NCBI GenBank assembly: GCA_030833305.1
Contig: JAURHL010000114.1
Coordinates: 1 to 6,551, forward strand
DNA: 6,551 nt
Direction: 5' to 3'
Origin: Acidimicrobiales bacterium
GTDB taxonomy: Bacteria; Actinomycetota; Acidimicrobiia; Acidimicrobiales; Ilumatobacteraceae
The notes under the pieces are model-generated. The model was not told the DNA's origin. It worked only from the letters and a program-made list of their open reading frames with translations, and searched no databases. Of this stretch, positions 1 through 5,693 are shown one piece after another. Made by a program: the position numbers and the translations under genes. Each line of letters begins with the position of its first letter. Position 1 is the first letter of the stretch.

Positions 1-281
1 ACTACAGCGACGACTCGCACATCAACGTGGGAACCGGAGTGGACCTCAGCATTCGCGAGTTGGCCGAGAAGGTGCGCGACATCGTGCATCCGTCGGCCCG
101 GCTGGTGTTCGACACCTCCAAGCCCGACGGGACCCCGCGCAAGGTGCTGGACGTCAGTCGCCTGAACGATCTCGGTTGGTCACCGTCGTACGACCTCGAC
201 CGCGGCATCCGCACCACCTATCAGTGGTTCATCGACCAGCAGTCGAAGCAGTCGTCGTTGCGCGGCATGTCCGAAGCGTGA
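1..281 (+). CDS. fcl: GDP-L-fucose synthase, C-terminal 92 residues (5' partial)
   Basis: This is the 3' end of a GDP-L-fucose synthase (GDP-4-keto-6-deoxy-D-mannose 3,5-epimerase/4-reductase), an NADPH-dependent extended short-chain dehydrogenase. It makes GDP-L-fucose for surface glycans in the cytoplasm. The gene enters from the left edge; the first whole codon is at base 3 and the stop is TGA 279-281. The fragment shows family landmarks: HINVGTG followed by a D-L-S-I-R-E-L-A helix, then FDTSKPDGTPRK and LDVSRLNDLGW. It closes with the usual terminal helix ending in TYQWF. About 15 polar residues follow that helix, a slightly long tail. The catalytic Tyr/Lys and the Rossmann fold lie outside the window. 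It probably belongs to a sugar-nucleotide cluster to the left; its convergent neighbour doxX looks unrelated. Family assignment is firm, from recalled family sequences. Confidence 0.9.
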   Translation, partial: YSDDSHINVGTGVDLSIRELAEKVRDIVHPSARLVFDTSKPDGTPRKVLDVSRLNDLGWSPSYDLDRGIRTTYQWFIDQQSKQSSLRGMSEA

Positions 282-298
282 GCTGACCCCACACGGCG

Positions 299-345
299 TC
301 GACCCCCACCAACGCTCCGGGGGGAGGAGCATCGATGGGGGTCGG
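299..345. terminator. Two-tier hairpin, likely bidirectional terminator between fcl and doxX
   Basis: The 81-bp gap between the convergent fcl and doxX stops holds a strong inverted repeat. CGACCCCCA (300-308) pairs perfectly with TGGGGGTCG (336-344), with a G-T pair possible at 299/345. Inside the loop a second stem pairs GCTCC (314-318) with GGAGC (326-330) around a G-rich loop. There is no T-run on either side, so it is not a textbook intrinsic terminator. U-poor hairpins at convergent gene ends are common in high-GC actinobacteria, and the symmetric stem could serve both genes. Confidence 0.55.
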
Positions 346-351
346 ATCGCG

Positions 352-366
352 CTGATCGGTGATCAG
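352..366. repeat. Short inverted repeat over the doxX stop codon
   Basis: CTGATC (352-357) and GATCAG (361-366) form a perfect 6-bp inverted repeat around a GGT spacer. The repeat covers the doxX TGA stop (365-363, minus strand). It may add to transcript 3'-end structure beside the larger hairpin at 299-345. It is short enough to have arisen by chance. Confidence 0.3.
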
Positions 367-785
367 TAGTTGAAGTTGAAGAGGCTCTCGGTGATGGCCG
401 GGCCATACGGGGCGCCGTCGATGGCCATGAGGGCGAACATGAACACGGCACCACCGGCCATGGAGATGTTCTTCATGAAGCCGATCATGTCGGCCTGCTT
501 GGCCTGCGGGTCCTCGATGGCCCAGAAGTTGTGCATCTTCACGGCCATGATCACGAGGATGGCGGCCAGCACGATGGCGCCGAGGTCCGCCCACACGCCC
601 AGGATCACCGACAGGCCGCCGAGCAGCAGCACGACACCGGAGCCCTGAACCGCCAGCTTGGGTGAGGGGACCCCCTTGAACTGGGCATAGCCCACCATGT
701 GGTCGGCCTTGGTCAGGTGATTGATACCCGACATGACGAACATGAAGGCGAAGAGGATCCGCCCGATCAGGAACACGATTTCCAT
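363..785 (-). CDS. DoxX-family integral membrane protein
   Basis: This is a 140-residue membrane protein of the DoxX/DoxD-like family. Four hydrophobic segments lie near residues 4-22, 45-64, 68-86 and 105-124. Family-like features are SGINHLTK after helix 1 (residues 19-26) and KNISMAGGA opening helix 4 (105-113). DoxX proteins are small four-helix membrane proteins linked in several bacteria to thiol, quinone or redox stress; the biochemical role is often unknown. An in-frame ATG at 839 would add 18 residues. I chose the ATG at 785 because AAGGAG (796-791) sits 5 nt upstream, homology starts there, and the longer start lies at the promoter. It is divergent from the marR gene, whose product is its likely regulator. 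The family is clear; the substrate and function are not. Confidence 0.85.
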   Translation of the reverse strand: MEIVFLIGRILFAFMFVMSGINHLTKADHMVGYAQFKGVPSPKLAVQGSGVVLLLGGLSVILGVWADLGAIVLAAILVIMAVKMHNFWAIEDPQAKQADMIGFMKNISMAGGAVFMFALMAIDGAPYGPAITESLFNFNY

Positions 786-790
786 ATTGT

Positions 791-796
791 CTCCTT
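791..796 (-). promoter_or_regulatory. Shine-Dalgarno sequence of doxX
   Basis: AAGGAG on the minus strand lies 5 nt before the ATG at 785. It fixes the doxX start against an in-frame upstream ATG at 839. It is the best Shine-Dalgarno match in the window; several neighbouring genes have weak ones or none. Confidence 0.75.
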
Positions 797-823
797 GCTG
801 AAGCCGGCCCGGAGGTGGTGCCG

Positions 824-873
824 GATTGATTGCGGTCACAACTATACGGAAGATTGATTGCGATCACAACTAT
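824..873. promoter_or_regulatory. Paired direct-repeat operator, probably for the MarR-family repressor
   Basis: Two 22-bp direct repeats (824-845 and 852-873) differ at one base (G835 versus A863) and lie 28 bp apart start to start. Each contains the imperfect dyad TTGCGRTCACAA (830-841 and 858-869), of the TTG-N6-CAA form expected for a dimeric winged-helix repressor. They overlap the doxX -10 and -35, and the second copy lies about 28-49 bp upstream of the marR start codon. The adjacent gene encodes a MarR-family protein, so autoregulation together with doxX repression is the simplest reading. Repeats and positions are seen directly; the binding protein is inferred. Confidence 0.65.
841..869 (-). 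promoter_or_regulatory. doxX promoter (-35 TTGTGA, 17-bp spacer, -10 TATAGT)
   Basis: On the minus strand TTGTGA (869-864) is followed after exactly 17 bp by TATAGT (846-841). This is a close match to the SigA/sigma-70 consensus, unusually good for such GC-rich DNA. Transcription would start near base 834, giving a 5' leader of about 50 nt that contains the Shine-Dalgarno sequence. The -35 lies in the distal copy and the -10 in the proximal copy of the 22-bp repeat at 824-873, so a protein bound to these repeats would block RNA polymerase. Confidence 0.65.
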
Positions 874-888
874 TTCGGTGTCACGGGG

Positions 889-894
889 TAGATT
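889..894 (+). promoter_or_regulatory. Candidate -10 of a leaderless marR promoter
   Basis: TAGATT (889-894) ends exactly 6 bp before the marR ATG at 901, and there is no convincing Shine-Dalgarno sequence upstream of that ATG. A TANNNT hexamer at this distance is the usual arrangement for leaderless actinobacterial genes, whose transcript starts at the A of ATG. No good -35 is visible; the region where one would lie is next to the second operator repeat. Confidence 0.5.
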
Positions 895-900
895 GCCCGC

Positions 901-1353
901 ATGGCCGGTCCGAAATGGCTCGATCCCGAGGAGATGAAGGCGTGGCGCCTGTACATCACCACCTCGGTGGATCTGATGAAGGCACTGGAGGACGACGTGC
1001 GCCCCTTCGGCCTGACCATGGGGGATTATCAGCTCTTGGCGATGATCTCCGAGGCGCCCGATCGCCGTTTACGCATGTGCGACCTGGCCGACCAATTGCG
1101 CTTGTCGCGAAGCGGACTCACGCGACGCATGGACGGCGTCCTCTCGAACGCGTGGGTCGCGCGCGTGCAGGACCAAGGTGATCGACGGGTGGCGTACGCC
1201 GAGTTGACGACCAAGGGCTGGAACCTGTTGCGCAAGGTGGCGCCGATTCACCTGGCGAGTGTTCGTCGCCTGATGATCGATCACCTCACGCGTGTGGAGG
1301 TCAAGGCCATTGGAAGCGCCTTCGAGAAGATCTCGAAGAACCTCCAGTCCTGA
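901..1353 (+). CDS. MarR-family winged-helix transcriptional regulator
   Basis: This 150-residue cytoplasmic DNA-binding protein has the usual MarR length and layout. Dimerisation helices lie near residues 10-35 and 115-148. The winged helix-turn-helix spans about 40-110, with MCDLADQLRLSRSGLTRRMDG (59-79) as its core and recognition helix. The wing is QDQGDRRVAYAELTTKG (90-106), with the conserved D-R-R and the wing-tip strand. MarR proteins are dimeric repressors released by small phenolic ligands or cysteine oxidation. The only cysteine is C60, at the start of the HTH. The gene is divergent from doxX, and the gap holds paired repeats fitting a dimeric repressor. The ATG has no Shine-Dalgarno sequence and seems leaderless. 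The gene ends 17 bp from the convergent ugpB stop. The family is certain; inducer and regulon are inferred from position. Confidence 0.92.
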   Translation: MAGPKWLDPEEMKAWRLYITTSVDLMKALEDDVRPFGLTMGDYQLLAMISEAPDRRLRMCDLADQLRLSRSGLTRRMDGVLSNAWVARVQDQGDRRVAYAELTTKGWNLLRKVAPIHLASVRRLMIDHLTRVEVKAIGSAFEKISKNLQS

Positions 1354-1370
1354 AGAAGCACTGCGAACGA

Positions 1371-2870
1371 TCAGCCGTTGTTGGCGAGGTAGTCGGCGAG
1401 GAGCGCATTCGCTTGGGACGCCGACGCAGTCAGCGTCGATGACACATCGGCTCCTTGCAGAATCGTGGCGATCGCTTGGGCGGTGATGTTGCGGATCTCG
1501 CGCTGGGGTCCGAGGATCGCACCCACCGACGCGGGCGTGTCCGCGGCCTCTCCCAGCTGGTCGTAGGCCACTCGAAAGCGCGGGTCCTCGGCGTAGGTCG
1601 TCTTCACCGGATCCAGATCCAATGCCGCACTGCGCACGGGCACGTAGCCGGTGGCCGAGGCCCACGTCGACTGGGTCTGCGCGCTCACGAGGAACTTGAC
1701 GAAGTCCCACGAGGCGGCGGTCTTGACGGCATCGCCGTTGTCCACGATCCACAGCGAGGCTCCACCCACGATCGCACCGGGCGCACCTCCGGGTCCGGGC
1801 ATGGGTCCGACGCCGATGTCGTCGACGCCGACGCCGGCGATGGTGCCGGCGGCCACCACCGACAGCACGGTGCCCAGAGCGGCCGAGGTCGCGATGGTCA
1901 TCGCGGCGGGCTTGTCGGGGTCGGCCAACTTCAACAGCGCGTCCTGGCCGCTCGCGTTGTCGCCCACGTTGTAGGCGAGACCGTCGTTCACCAGCGACTG
2001 CAGTTCGGTCAGCAGATCGACACCGGTCTGACTGTCGAACAACACCTTGGTGGACGGGGCGGTACGACCGTTGTCGTTGTCGCTGAAGGGCTCACCGAGC
2101 TTGGCGAACCACTGCTCGAGGAACCAACCGCCACCACTGTCGGCGCCGGTGTCCAGGGCCAGGCCGAACGCGGCCGCACCGCTGTCGACGATGGCCTGCG
2201 ACATGGTGCGCAGTTCCTCGAGCGACGTCGGCGGAGCCTCGGGGTCGAGACCCGCGGCTTCGAAGACCTTCTTGTTGTAATACAGCACCGGGTCGCTCAC
2301 GTTGAACGGCATGGCCCACTGCACGCCCTCGGTGAAGTATTGGTCGAGGGCCTTGGCCTGGAAGTCGGAGGTGTCGTAGGTGTCGGCCTCGATGCAGGCG
2401 CCGACGGGAACGTTCGATTCGGTGTCGTTCATCACCTGCACCGCGTACTCCGGAGCCTGCACGATGTCGGGCAAACTGCCACTGCCGGATTGCAGGTACT
2501 TGTCGAGCGTCTGCTCGTATCCGCCTTGGTTCTCCAGGCTGATCTTCACCTTGGTTTGCGAGGCGTTGTACTCGTCGGTGAGCGCCACCAAGGACTTCTC
2601 CAACTCGCCGTTCATGCCGTGCCAGAACGTCAGCTCGACCGTTCCGTCGGCGCCGTCGAGTGCGGTCGGATCGCACGGAGGCAGCTCGGACAGGGGAGCG
2701 GCACTGGTGGAGGGCGCCTCCGTCGACGAGCCGCCGTCGCTGGCGGGCGGGGCCTCGGTGGAGCCACTGTCGACGATGGAACCTCCACCGCCGCCGCACG
2801 CGCTGACGGCGATCGCCATGATGCCGAGCACGGCCACGGACTTCCTCGTCTTCATCGTTCGCATGTTCAT
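1371..2870 (-). CDS. ugpB: ABC transporter substrate-binding lipoprotein, glycerol-3-phosphate type (UgpB-like)
   Basis: This 499-residue periplasmic-type binding protein is anchored as a lipoprotein. The N-terminus has basic residues (4-10), a hydrophobic core and lipobox VSAC with C25 as the lipid-bearing cysteine. A Gly/Ser/Thr/Ala/Pro-rich tether follows, to about residue 68. The mature domain matches UgpB point by point: FWHGMNGELEKS (82-93), GGYEQTL (116-122), PDIVQAPEY (134-142), MPFNVSDPVLYYNK (187-200), AGLDPEAPP (206-214), IVGGASLWIV (367-376) and TGYVPVR (407-413). By recalled alignment, likely ligand contacts Y118, E119, S329, G369, Y409 and R460 are kept, but the two E. coli stacking tryptophans are not. 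C66 and C159 could form a disulfide. The ATG at 2870 was chosen over ATGs at 2864 and 2855 because GAAAGG lies 5 nt before it. It is the last gene of the importer run, 1 bp after ugpE. Another sugar-phosphate or phosphodiester ligand is possible. Confidence 0.85.
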   Translation of the reverse strand: MNMRTMKTRKSVAVLGIMAIAVSACGGGGGSIVDSGSTEAPPASDGGSSTEAPSTSAAPLSELPPCDPTALDGADGTVELTFWHGMNGELEKSLVALTDEYNASQTKVKISLENQGGYEQTLDKYLQSGSGSLPDIVQAPEYAVQVMNDTESNVPVGACIEADTYDTSDFQAKALDQYFTEGVQWAMPFNVSDPVLYYNKKVFEAAGLDPEAPPTSLEELRTMSQAIVDSGAAAFGLALDTGADSGGGWFLEQWFAKLGEPFSDNDNGRTAPSTKVLFDSQTGVDLLTELQSLVNDGLAYNVGDNASGQDALLKLADPDKPAAMTIATSAALGTVLSVVAAGTIAGVGVDDIGVGPMPGPGGAPGAIVGGASLWIVDNGDAVKTAASWDFVKFLVSAQTQSTWASATGYVPVRSAALDLDPVKTTYAEDPRFRVAYDQLGEAADTPASVGAILGPQREIRNITAQAIATILQGADVSSTLTASASQANALLADYLANNG

Positions 2871-2871
2871 G

Positions 2872-3702
2872 TCAACCTTTCACTGCTCCGGCGGTGAGAC
2901 CGCGCACCAATTGTCGTTGGAAAACCACGAGGACCACAAGTATGGGGACGGCGGCGATGATCGTGCCCGCCATGATCAGGTTCGGCTTGTCCAGGTCCGA
3001 CGACCGCAAGAGCCGAAGTCCGGACTGGATGGTGTTCATGTCGTCCTCGGTGGTGATCATCGTGGGCCACAGGTATTGATTCCAGCTGGCGAGGAACGAG
3101 AAGAGCCCGAGCGCCCCGAGAGTCGGTCTGACCAAGGGCACCGCCACCTCGCGCATGAAACCCCAATGCCCCAACCCGTCCATGGAGGCCGCCTCGTTCA
3201 GGTCCTTGGGAATCTGCATGAAGACCTGGCGCAGAAGGAACGTGCCGAAAGCCGTGGCCAGGAAGGGCACCGCCAGTCCTTGATAGGTGTTCAGCCAACC
3301 GAGCGAATCGACCGTTCGTCGATTGATGAGAAGCGTCACCTCGAAAGGAACGAGCAGGGTGGCCATGAAGATGGCGAAGAAGAAACGCTTCAGCGGGAAG
3401 CGCAGGAAGGAGAACGCGTACGCGGAGGCGATGGACGTGATCAGTTGAAACGCCGTCACGAGAACGGCAACCACCGCCGAGTTCCACAGGTAGCGGCCCA
3501 GACGGCCCTGTGTCCACGCGTCGCCGAGGACGTCGAGCGTGAACGAATCCGGCACCAACGGATTGCGCAACACGCGATTGCCCGGCTTCAACGACGCGAT
3601 GATGGTCGTGTAGATCGGGAACAAGATGATGACCGCCATCACGATCAGCAGGGCGTAGCGCACCCCCGACCGCCAGCCCTTGGGGGTGGAATCAAGAGCC
3701 AT
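2872..3702 (-). CDS. ugpE: ABC transporter permease, UgpE-like (inner membrane, MalG type)
   Basis: This 276-residue inner-membrane permease of the binding-protein-dependent MalG/UgpE type would pair with UgpA to form the channel. Hydrophobic segments lie near residues 14-36, 72-99, 107-128, 142-161, 196-212 and 242-261. The EAA coupling loop that docks on the ATPase is clear: IPKDLNEAASMDGLGHWGF (164-182) followed by VAVPLVRPTLG (186-196). The length is normal for the family. The ATG at 3702 overlaps the ugpA end by 11 bp and has only a weak GGGTG 7 nt upstream. A GTG at 3726 would add 8 residues and overlap more, but has no better ribosome site. The cytoplasmic N-terminus before helix 1 fits the shorter start. 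It is third in the ugpC-A-E-B run. Ligand class is taken from UgpB; the permease alone would not identify it. Confidence 0.85.
   Translation of the reverse strand: MALDSTPKGWRSGVRYALLIVMAVIILFPIYTTIIASLKPGNRVLRNPLVPDSFTLDVLGDAWTQGRLGRYLWNSAVVAVLVTAFQLITSIASAYAFSFLRFPLKRFFFAIFMATLLVPFEVTLLINRRTVDSLGWLNTYQGLAVPFLATAFGTFLLRQVFMQIPKDLNEAASMDGLGHWGFMREVAVPLVRPTLGALGLFSFLASWNQYLWPTMITTEDDMNTIQSGLRLLRSSDLDKPNLIMAGTIIAAVPILVVLVVFQRQLVRGLTAGAVKG
2876..2881 (-). promoter_or_regulatory. Shine-Dalgarno sequence of ugpB, inside the end of ugpE
   Basis: GAAAGG on the minus strand lies 5 nt before the ugpB ATG at 2870, within the last codons of ugpE. The ugpE TGA (2874-2872) and the ATG are separated by a single base. 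This suggests translational coupling and settles the choice among three closely spaced in-frame ATGs. Confidence 0.6.
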
Positions 3703-4606
3703 AGTGCACCCGCTTGCCGAGACCACGGAACTGCAACGCCGAGAGTCCGAGGAGGATCACGAACAACAGAACCGCGACCGCGGCTTTCAAGCCCTCGTTG
3801 CTTTTGATGATCGAGCTGCTGCCGTAGATGAGGTATGTGACGGTGGTGGTGGACTGCTGGGGGACCGGCCCGCCGTTGGTGAGCAGGTCGATCTCACCGT
3901 AGGCCTGGAAGGCCCGCGACGTGAGCACCACCGTGGTGAACAACAGGGTCGGGCCGAGCAACGGCAGCGTGACGTTGGTGAAGCGGCGCCAACCACCGGC
4001 GCCGTCGACGAACGCACTCTCCTGCAGTTCGCGGGGAATGCCCTGAAGTCCCGCGGTGATGATGATGAAGGTGAACCCGAGGTTCGCCCAGATCGACGAG
4101 ATGGCCACCGACGACAGAGCCGTGCCCTTGTCGTTCAACAATCCGGGCTCCTTGATGACCGGGAAGATGTCGTTGAGCCAACCGATGTTGGCGAGCACGC
4201 CCACCGACGGCTGCAGTAGGAACAACCACATCAACGACGCCACGGCCACCGAGGTGGCCACCGTGCTGCTGAAGACGGTGCGGAAGAAACCGATGTGGCG
4301 CATGTGTTTGTCGGCCAGCACGGCCAGACCCACCCCCAAGGCCAGACCGACGGGAACGGTGATCAGCGCGAACTTGACGGTGACCCACACCGCCGATTGG
4401 AACTCGTTGCTCATCAACACGTCGGTGTACTGACCCCAGCCGACCGATCGGCACTTGGTGGCCTGAACGTTGCAACGCTGTTGGCCCAACCAGACCGCTC
4501 GTCCGAGCGGATACAGGACGAACGCGATCAGCACCACCAGCGACGGCCCCAGCATCGCGACGGCCAGGGGCACGTCACGCCAGCGGCGCTTGGTGGCACC
4601 GCTCAT
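3692..4606 (-). CDS. ugpA: ABC transporter permease, UgpA-like (inner membrane, MalF type)
   Basis: This 304-residue permease is the MalF/UgpA-type partner of UgpE. Six hydrophobic segments lie near residues 12-34, 74-98, 108-132, 165-188, 214-232 and 274-293. The EAA loop reads IPRELQESAFVDGAGGWRRF (190-209) and runs into VTLPLLGPTLL (212-222). The E-A-A core is varied to E-S-A, but the conserved glycine (G202 or G204) and the LP are kept. The first external loop carries C45 and C52, seven residues apart, which could form a disulfide. The ATG at 4606 shares its A with the ugpC stop (TGATG), and GAGGG (4618-4614) lies 7 nt upstream, inside ugpC. This indicates coupled translation. Closeness to UgpA rather than a sugar permease is inferred mostly from the neighbouring UgpB. 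Confidence 0.85.
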   Translation of the reverse strand: MSGATKRRWRDVPLAVAMLGPSLVVLIAFVLYPLGRAVWLGQQRCNVQATKCRSVGWGQYTDVLMSNEFQSAVWVTVKFALITVPVGLALGVGLAVLADKHMRHIGFFRTVFSSTVATSVAVASLMWLFLLQPSVGVLANIGWLNDIFPVIKEPGLLNDKGTALSSVAISSIWANLGFTFIIITAGLQGIPRELQESAFVDGAGGWRRFTNVTLPLLGPTLLFTTVVLTSRAFQAYGEIDLLTNGGPVPQQSTTTVTYLIYGSSSIIKSNEGLKAAVAVLLFVILLGLSALQFRGLGKRVHYGS

Positions 4607-5607
4607 CAGTCGACCCTCGCTCCGCTGGCCGAATCGAACCGGTGGCGCGCCTCCACGGGGACGTTCAGTCGCACCGTGTCACCGTTGCGAGGTAGGACGT
4701 CGGACGGGTTCATGCGCACGATGGCACGCGTCTGATCGTCGACGGCGCACACCACTTGTGCCTCGTGACCGAGATGCTCGACCAGCACCACGGTGGCGGC
4801 GACACCCTGATCGCGTGCGATGGTGGTGTCCTCCGGACGTCCACCAACGAGGTGCGCGCCGGGCTCGAGAGTGCCAGCGGGGAAGATGTTCATCGGAGGA
4901 GTGCCGATGAACTGGGCGACGAACACCGAAGCCGGTTTGTCGTAGACCTCTTGAGGACTTCCCACTTGTTCGATGACGCCGTCACGCATCACGGCGATGC
5001 GCGTGCCCATGGTCATGGCTTCCACTTGATCGTGGGTGACGTAGACGAAGGTGGCCTCGAGGCGATGATGCAGAGCCACGATCTCGGCGCGCGTTTCGGC
5101 GCGTAGTTTCGCATCGAGGTTCGACAGCGGCTCGTCCATGCAGAACACCGCGGGACGACGAACGATGGCACGGGCCAGAGCCACGCGTTGGCGCTGGCCT
5201 CCCGACAGCGCACCGGGCTTGCGGTCCAAGTACGGGGTGAGACCCAAGACCTCGGCGGCCTGGTTGGCGGCTTCGGCGCGCTCGGTCTTGTCGATGCCGC
5301 GCACCTTCAACGGGAACTCGATGTTGGCCCGCACCGACTTGTGCGGATACAAGGCGTAGCTCTGGAACACCATGGCCACGTCGCGATCCTTGGGCAAGAC
5401 GTCGTTCACCATGCGGTCGCCGATGAACACCTCGCCGGCGGTGGGGTCCTCGAGACCGGCGATGGTTCGCAGCAGGGTCGACTTACCGCACCCCGACGGA
5501 CCGAGAAGGATCATGAATTCGCGATCGGCGATGTCGAGTGAGACATTGTCGACCGCCTTGACGTCTCCGAAGTGTTTGGAGACACCGACCAGACGGATGG
5601 AAGCCAC
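4606..5607 (-). CDS. ugpC: ABC transporter ATP-binding subunit, UgpC/MsmX type
   Basis: This 333-residue cytoplasmic ATPase powers the importer. All nucleotide-binding motifs are intact: Walker A GPSGCGKST (36-44), Q-loop Q82 in FQSYALYPHKSV, signature LSGGQRQRV (134-142), Walker B VFCMDEP (154-160), D-loop SNLD (162-165) and H-loop H192 in YVTHDQVEAMTMG. The C-terminal regulatory domain follows (about 236-333), with the UgpC/MalK-type GTPPMN (236-241) and GRPED (256-260). It is somewhat shorter than E. coli UgpC or MalK (about 355-370), the difference lying in this domain. I chose GTG at 5607 because family homology starts at once (ASIRLVGVSKHFG); GTG at 5637 would add ten unmatched residues. 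No Shine-Dalgarno sequence is seen, but TACGGT lies 6 bp upstream, as in leaderless genes. Such ATPases can serve several importers, so exclusive use here is not proven. Confidence 0.88.
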   Translation of the reverse strand: MASIRLVGVSKHFGDVKAVDNVSLDIADREFMILLGPSGCGKSTLLRTIAGLEDPTAGEVFIGDRMVNDVLPKDRDVAMVFQSYALYPHKSVRANIEFPLKVRGIDKTERAEAANQAAEVLGLTPYLDRKPGALSGGQRQRVALARAIVRRPAVFCMDEPLSNLDAKLRAETRAEIVALHHRLEATFVYVTHDQVEAMTMGTRIAVMRDGVIEQVGSPQEVYDKPASVFVAQFIGTPPMNIFPAGTLEPGAHLVGGRPEDTTIARDQGVAATVVLVEHLGHEAQVVCAVDDQTRAIVRMNPSDVLPRNGDTVRLNVPVEARHRFDSASGARVD

Positions 5608-5613
5608 GCCCCG

Positions 5614-5619
5614 ACCGTA
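5614..5619 (-). promoter_or_regulatory. Candidate -10 of a leaderless ugpC promoter
   Basis: TACGGT on the minus strand is followed by 6 bp and then the GTG start at 5607, the same geometry as in front of marR. It fits the TANNNT form but matches TATAAT at only three of six bases, and no clear -35 is visible. If real, ugpC-A-E-B has its own promoter inside the five-gene run. Confidence 0.35.
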
Positions 5620-5643
5620 CTTCCCCCGGCTGAACACCGAGGA

Positions 5644-5665
5644 AACTCGGGACCAACTCGGGACC
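5644..5665. repeat. Perfect 11-bp tandem repeat upstream of ugpC
   Basis: AACTCGGGACC occurs twice head to tail (5644-5654 and 5655-5665) with no mismatch, in the 81-bp gap before ugpC. Counting from the ugpC GTG as +1, it spans about -37 to -58, just upstream of where a -35 would lie. That position suits an activator or operator site. The 11-bp period is one helical turn, so both copies would face the same side of the DNA. Its function is not shown by sequence. Confidence 0.5.
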
Positions 5666-5672
5666 GCAGAAC

Positions 5673-5693
5673 TCTGACGGTGCGAGTGTCAGA
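5673..5693 (-). other. Weak hairpin over the MBL-gene stop codon
   Basis: TCTGAC (5673-5678) and GTCAGA (5688-5693) form a 6-bp perfect stem with a 9-nt loop, overlapping the TGA stop of the hydrolase gene (5691-5689). No T-run follows on the minus strand. It could modestly attenuate read-through into ugpC or protect the upstream message; it is too weak to call a terminator. Confidence 0.3.

Noticed and set aside
786..839. Longer doxX start at ATG 839
   Set aside because: It would add 18 proline-rich residues lacking family similarity and would start inside the promoter and operator repeat, upstream of the expected transcript start. The ATG at 785 has an AAGGAG ribosome site.
229..867. 212-codon minus-strand frame over doxX
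   Set aside because: It is a frame shadow of doxX: Arg/Gly/Pro-rich, no membrane pattern, running through the terminator hairpin and the promoter repeats.
824..873. CRISPR array or transposon end
   Set aside because: There are only two repeat units with a 6-bp spacer, no adjacent cas or transposase gene, and exact coincidence with promoter elements. A regulatory site explains them better.
2680..2800. Repeat-like Gly/Ser/Thr/Pro segment near the ugpB N-terminus as a coding repeat
   Set aside because: It is ordinary low-complexity linker between a lipobox cysteine and the folded domain, common in actinobacterial lipoproteins, with no repeating unit.
1455..2897. 480-codon open frame on the plus strand, opposite ugpB
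   Set aside because: It is rich in H, R, G and V with no recognisable domain, and lies wholly antisense to a clearly identified gene. Long antisense frames are expected in GC-rich coding DNA.
2380..3807. 475-codon plus-strand open frame across ugpB, ugpE and ugpA
   Set aside because: It crosses three well-supported opposite-strand genes, and its product is a low-complexity mix of charged residues without family features.
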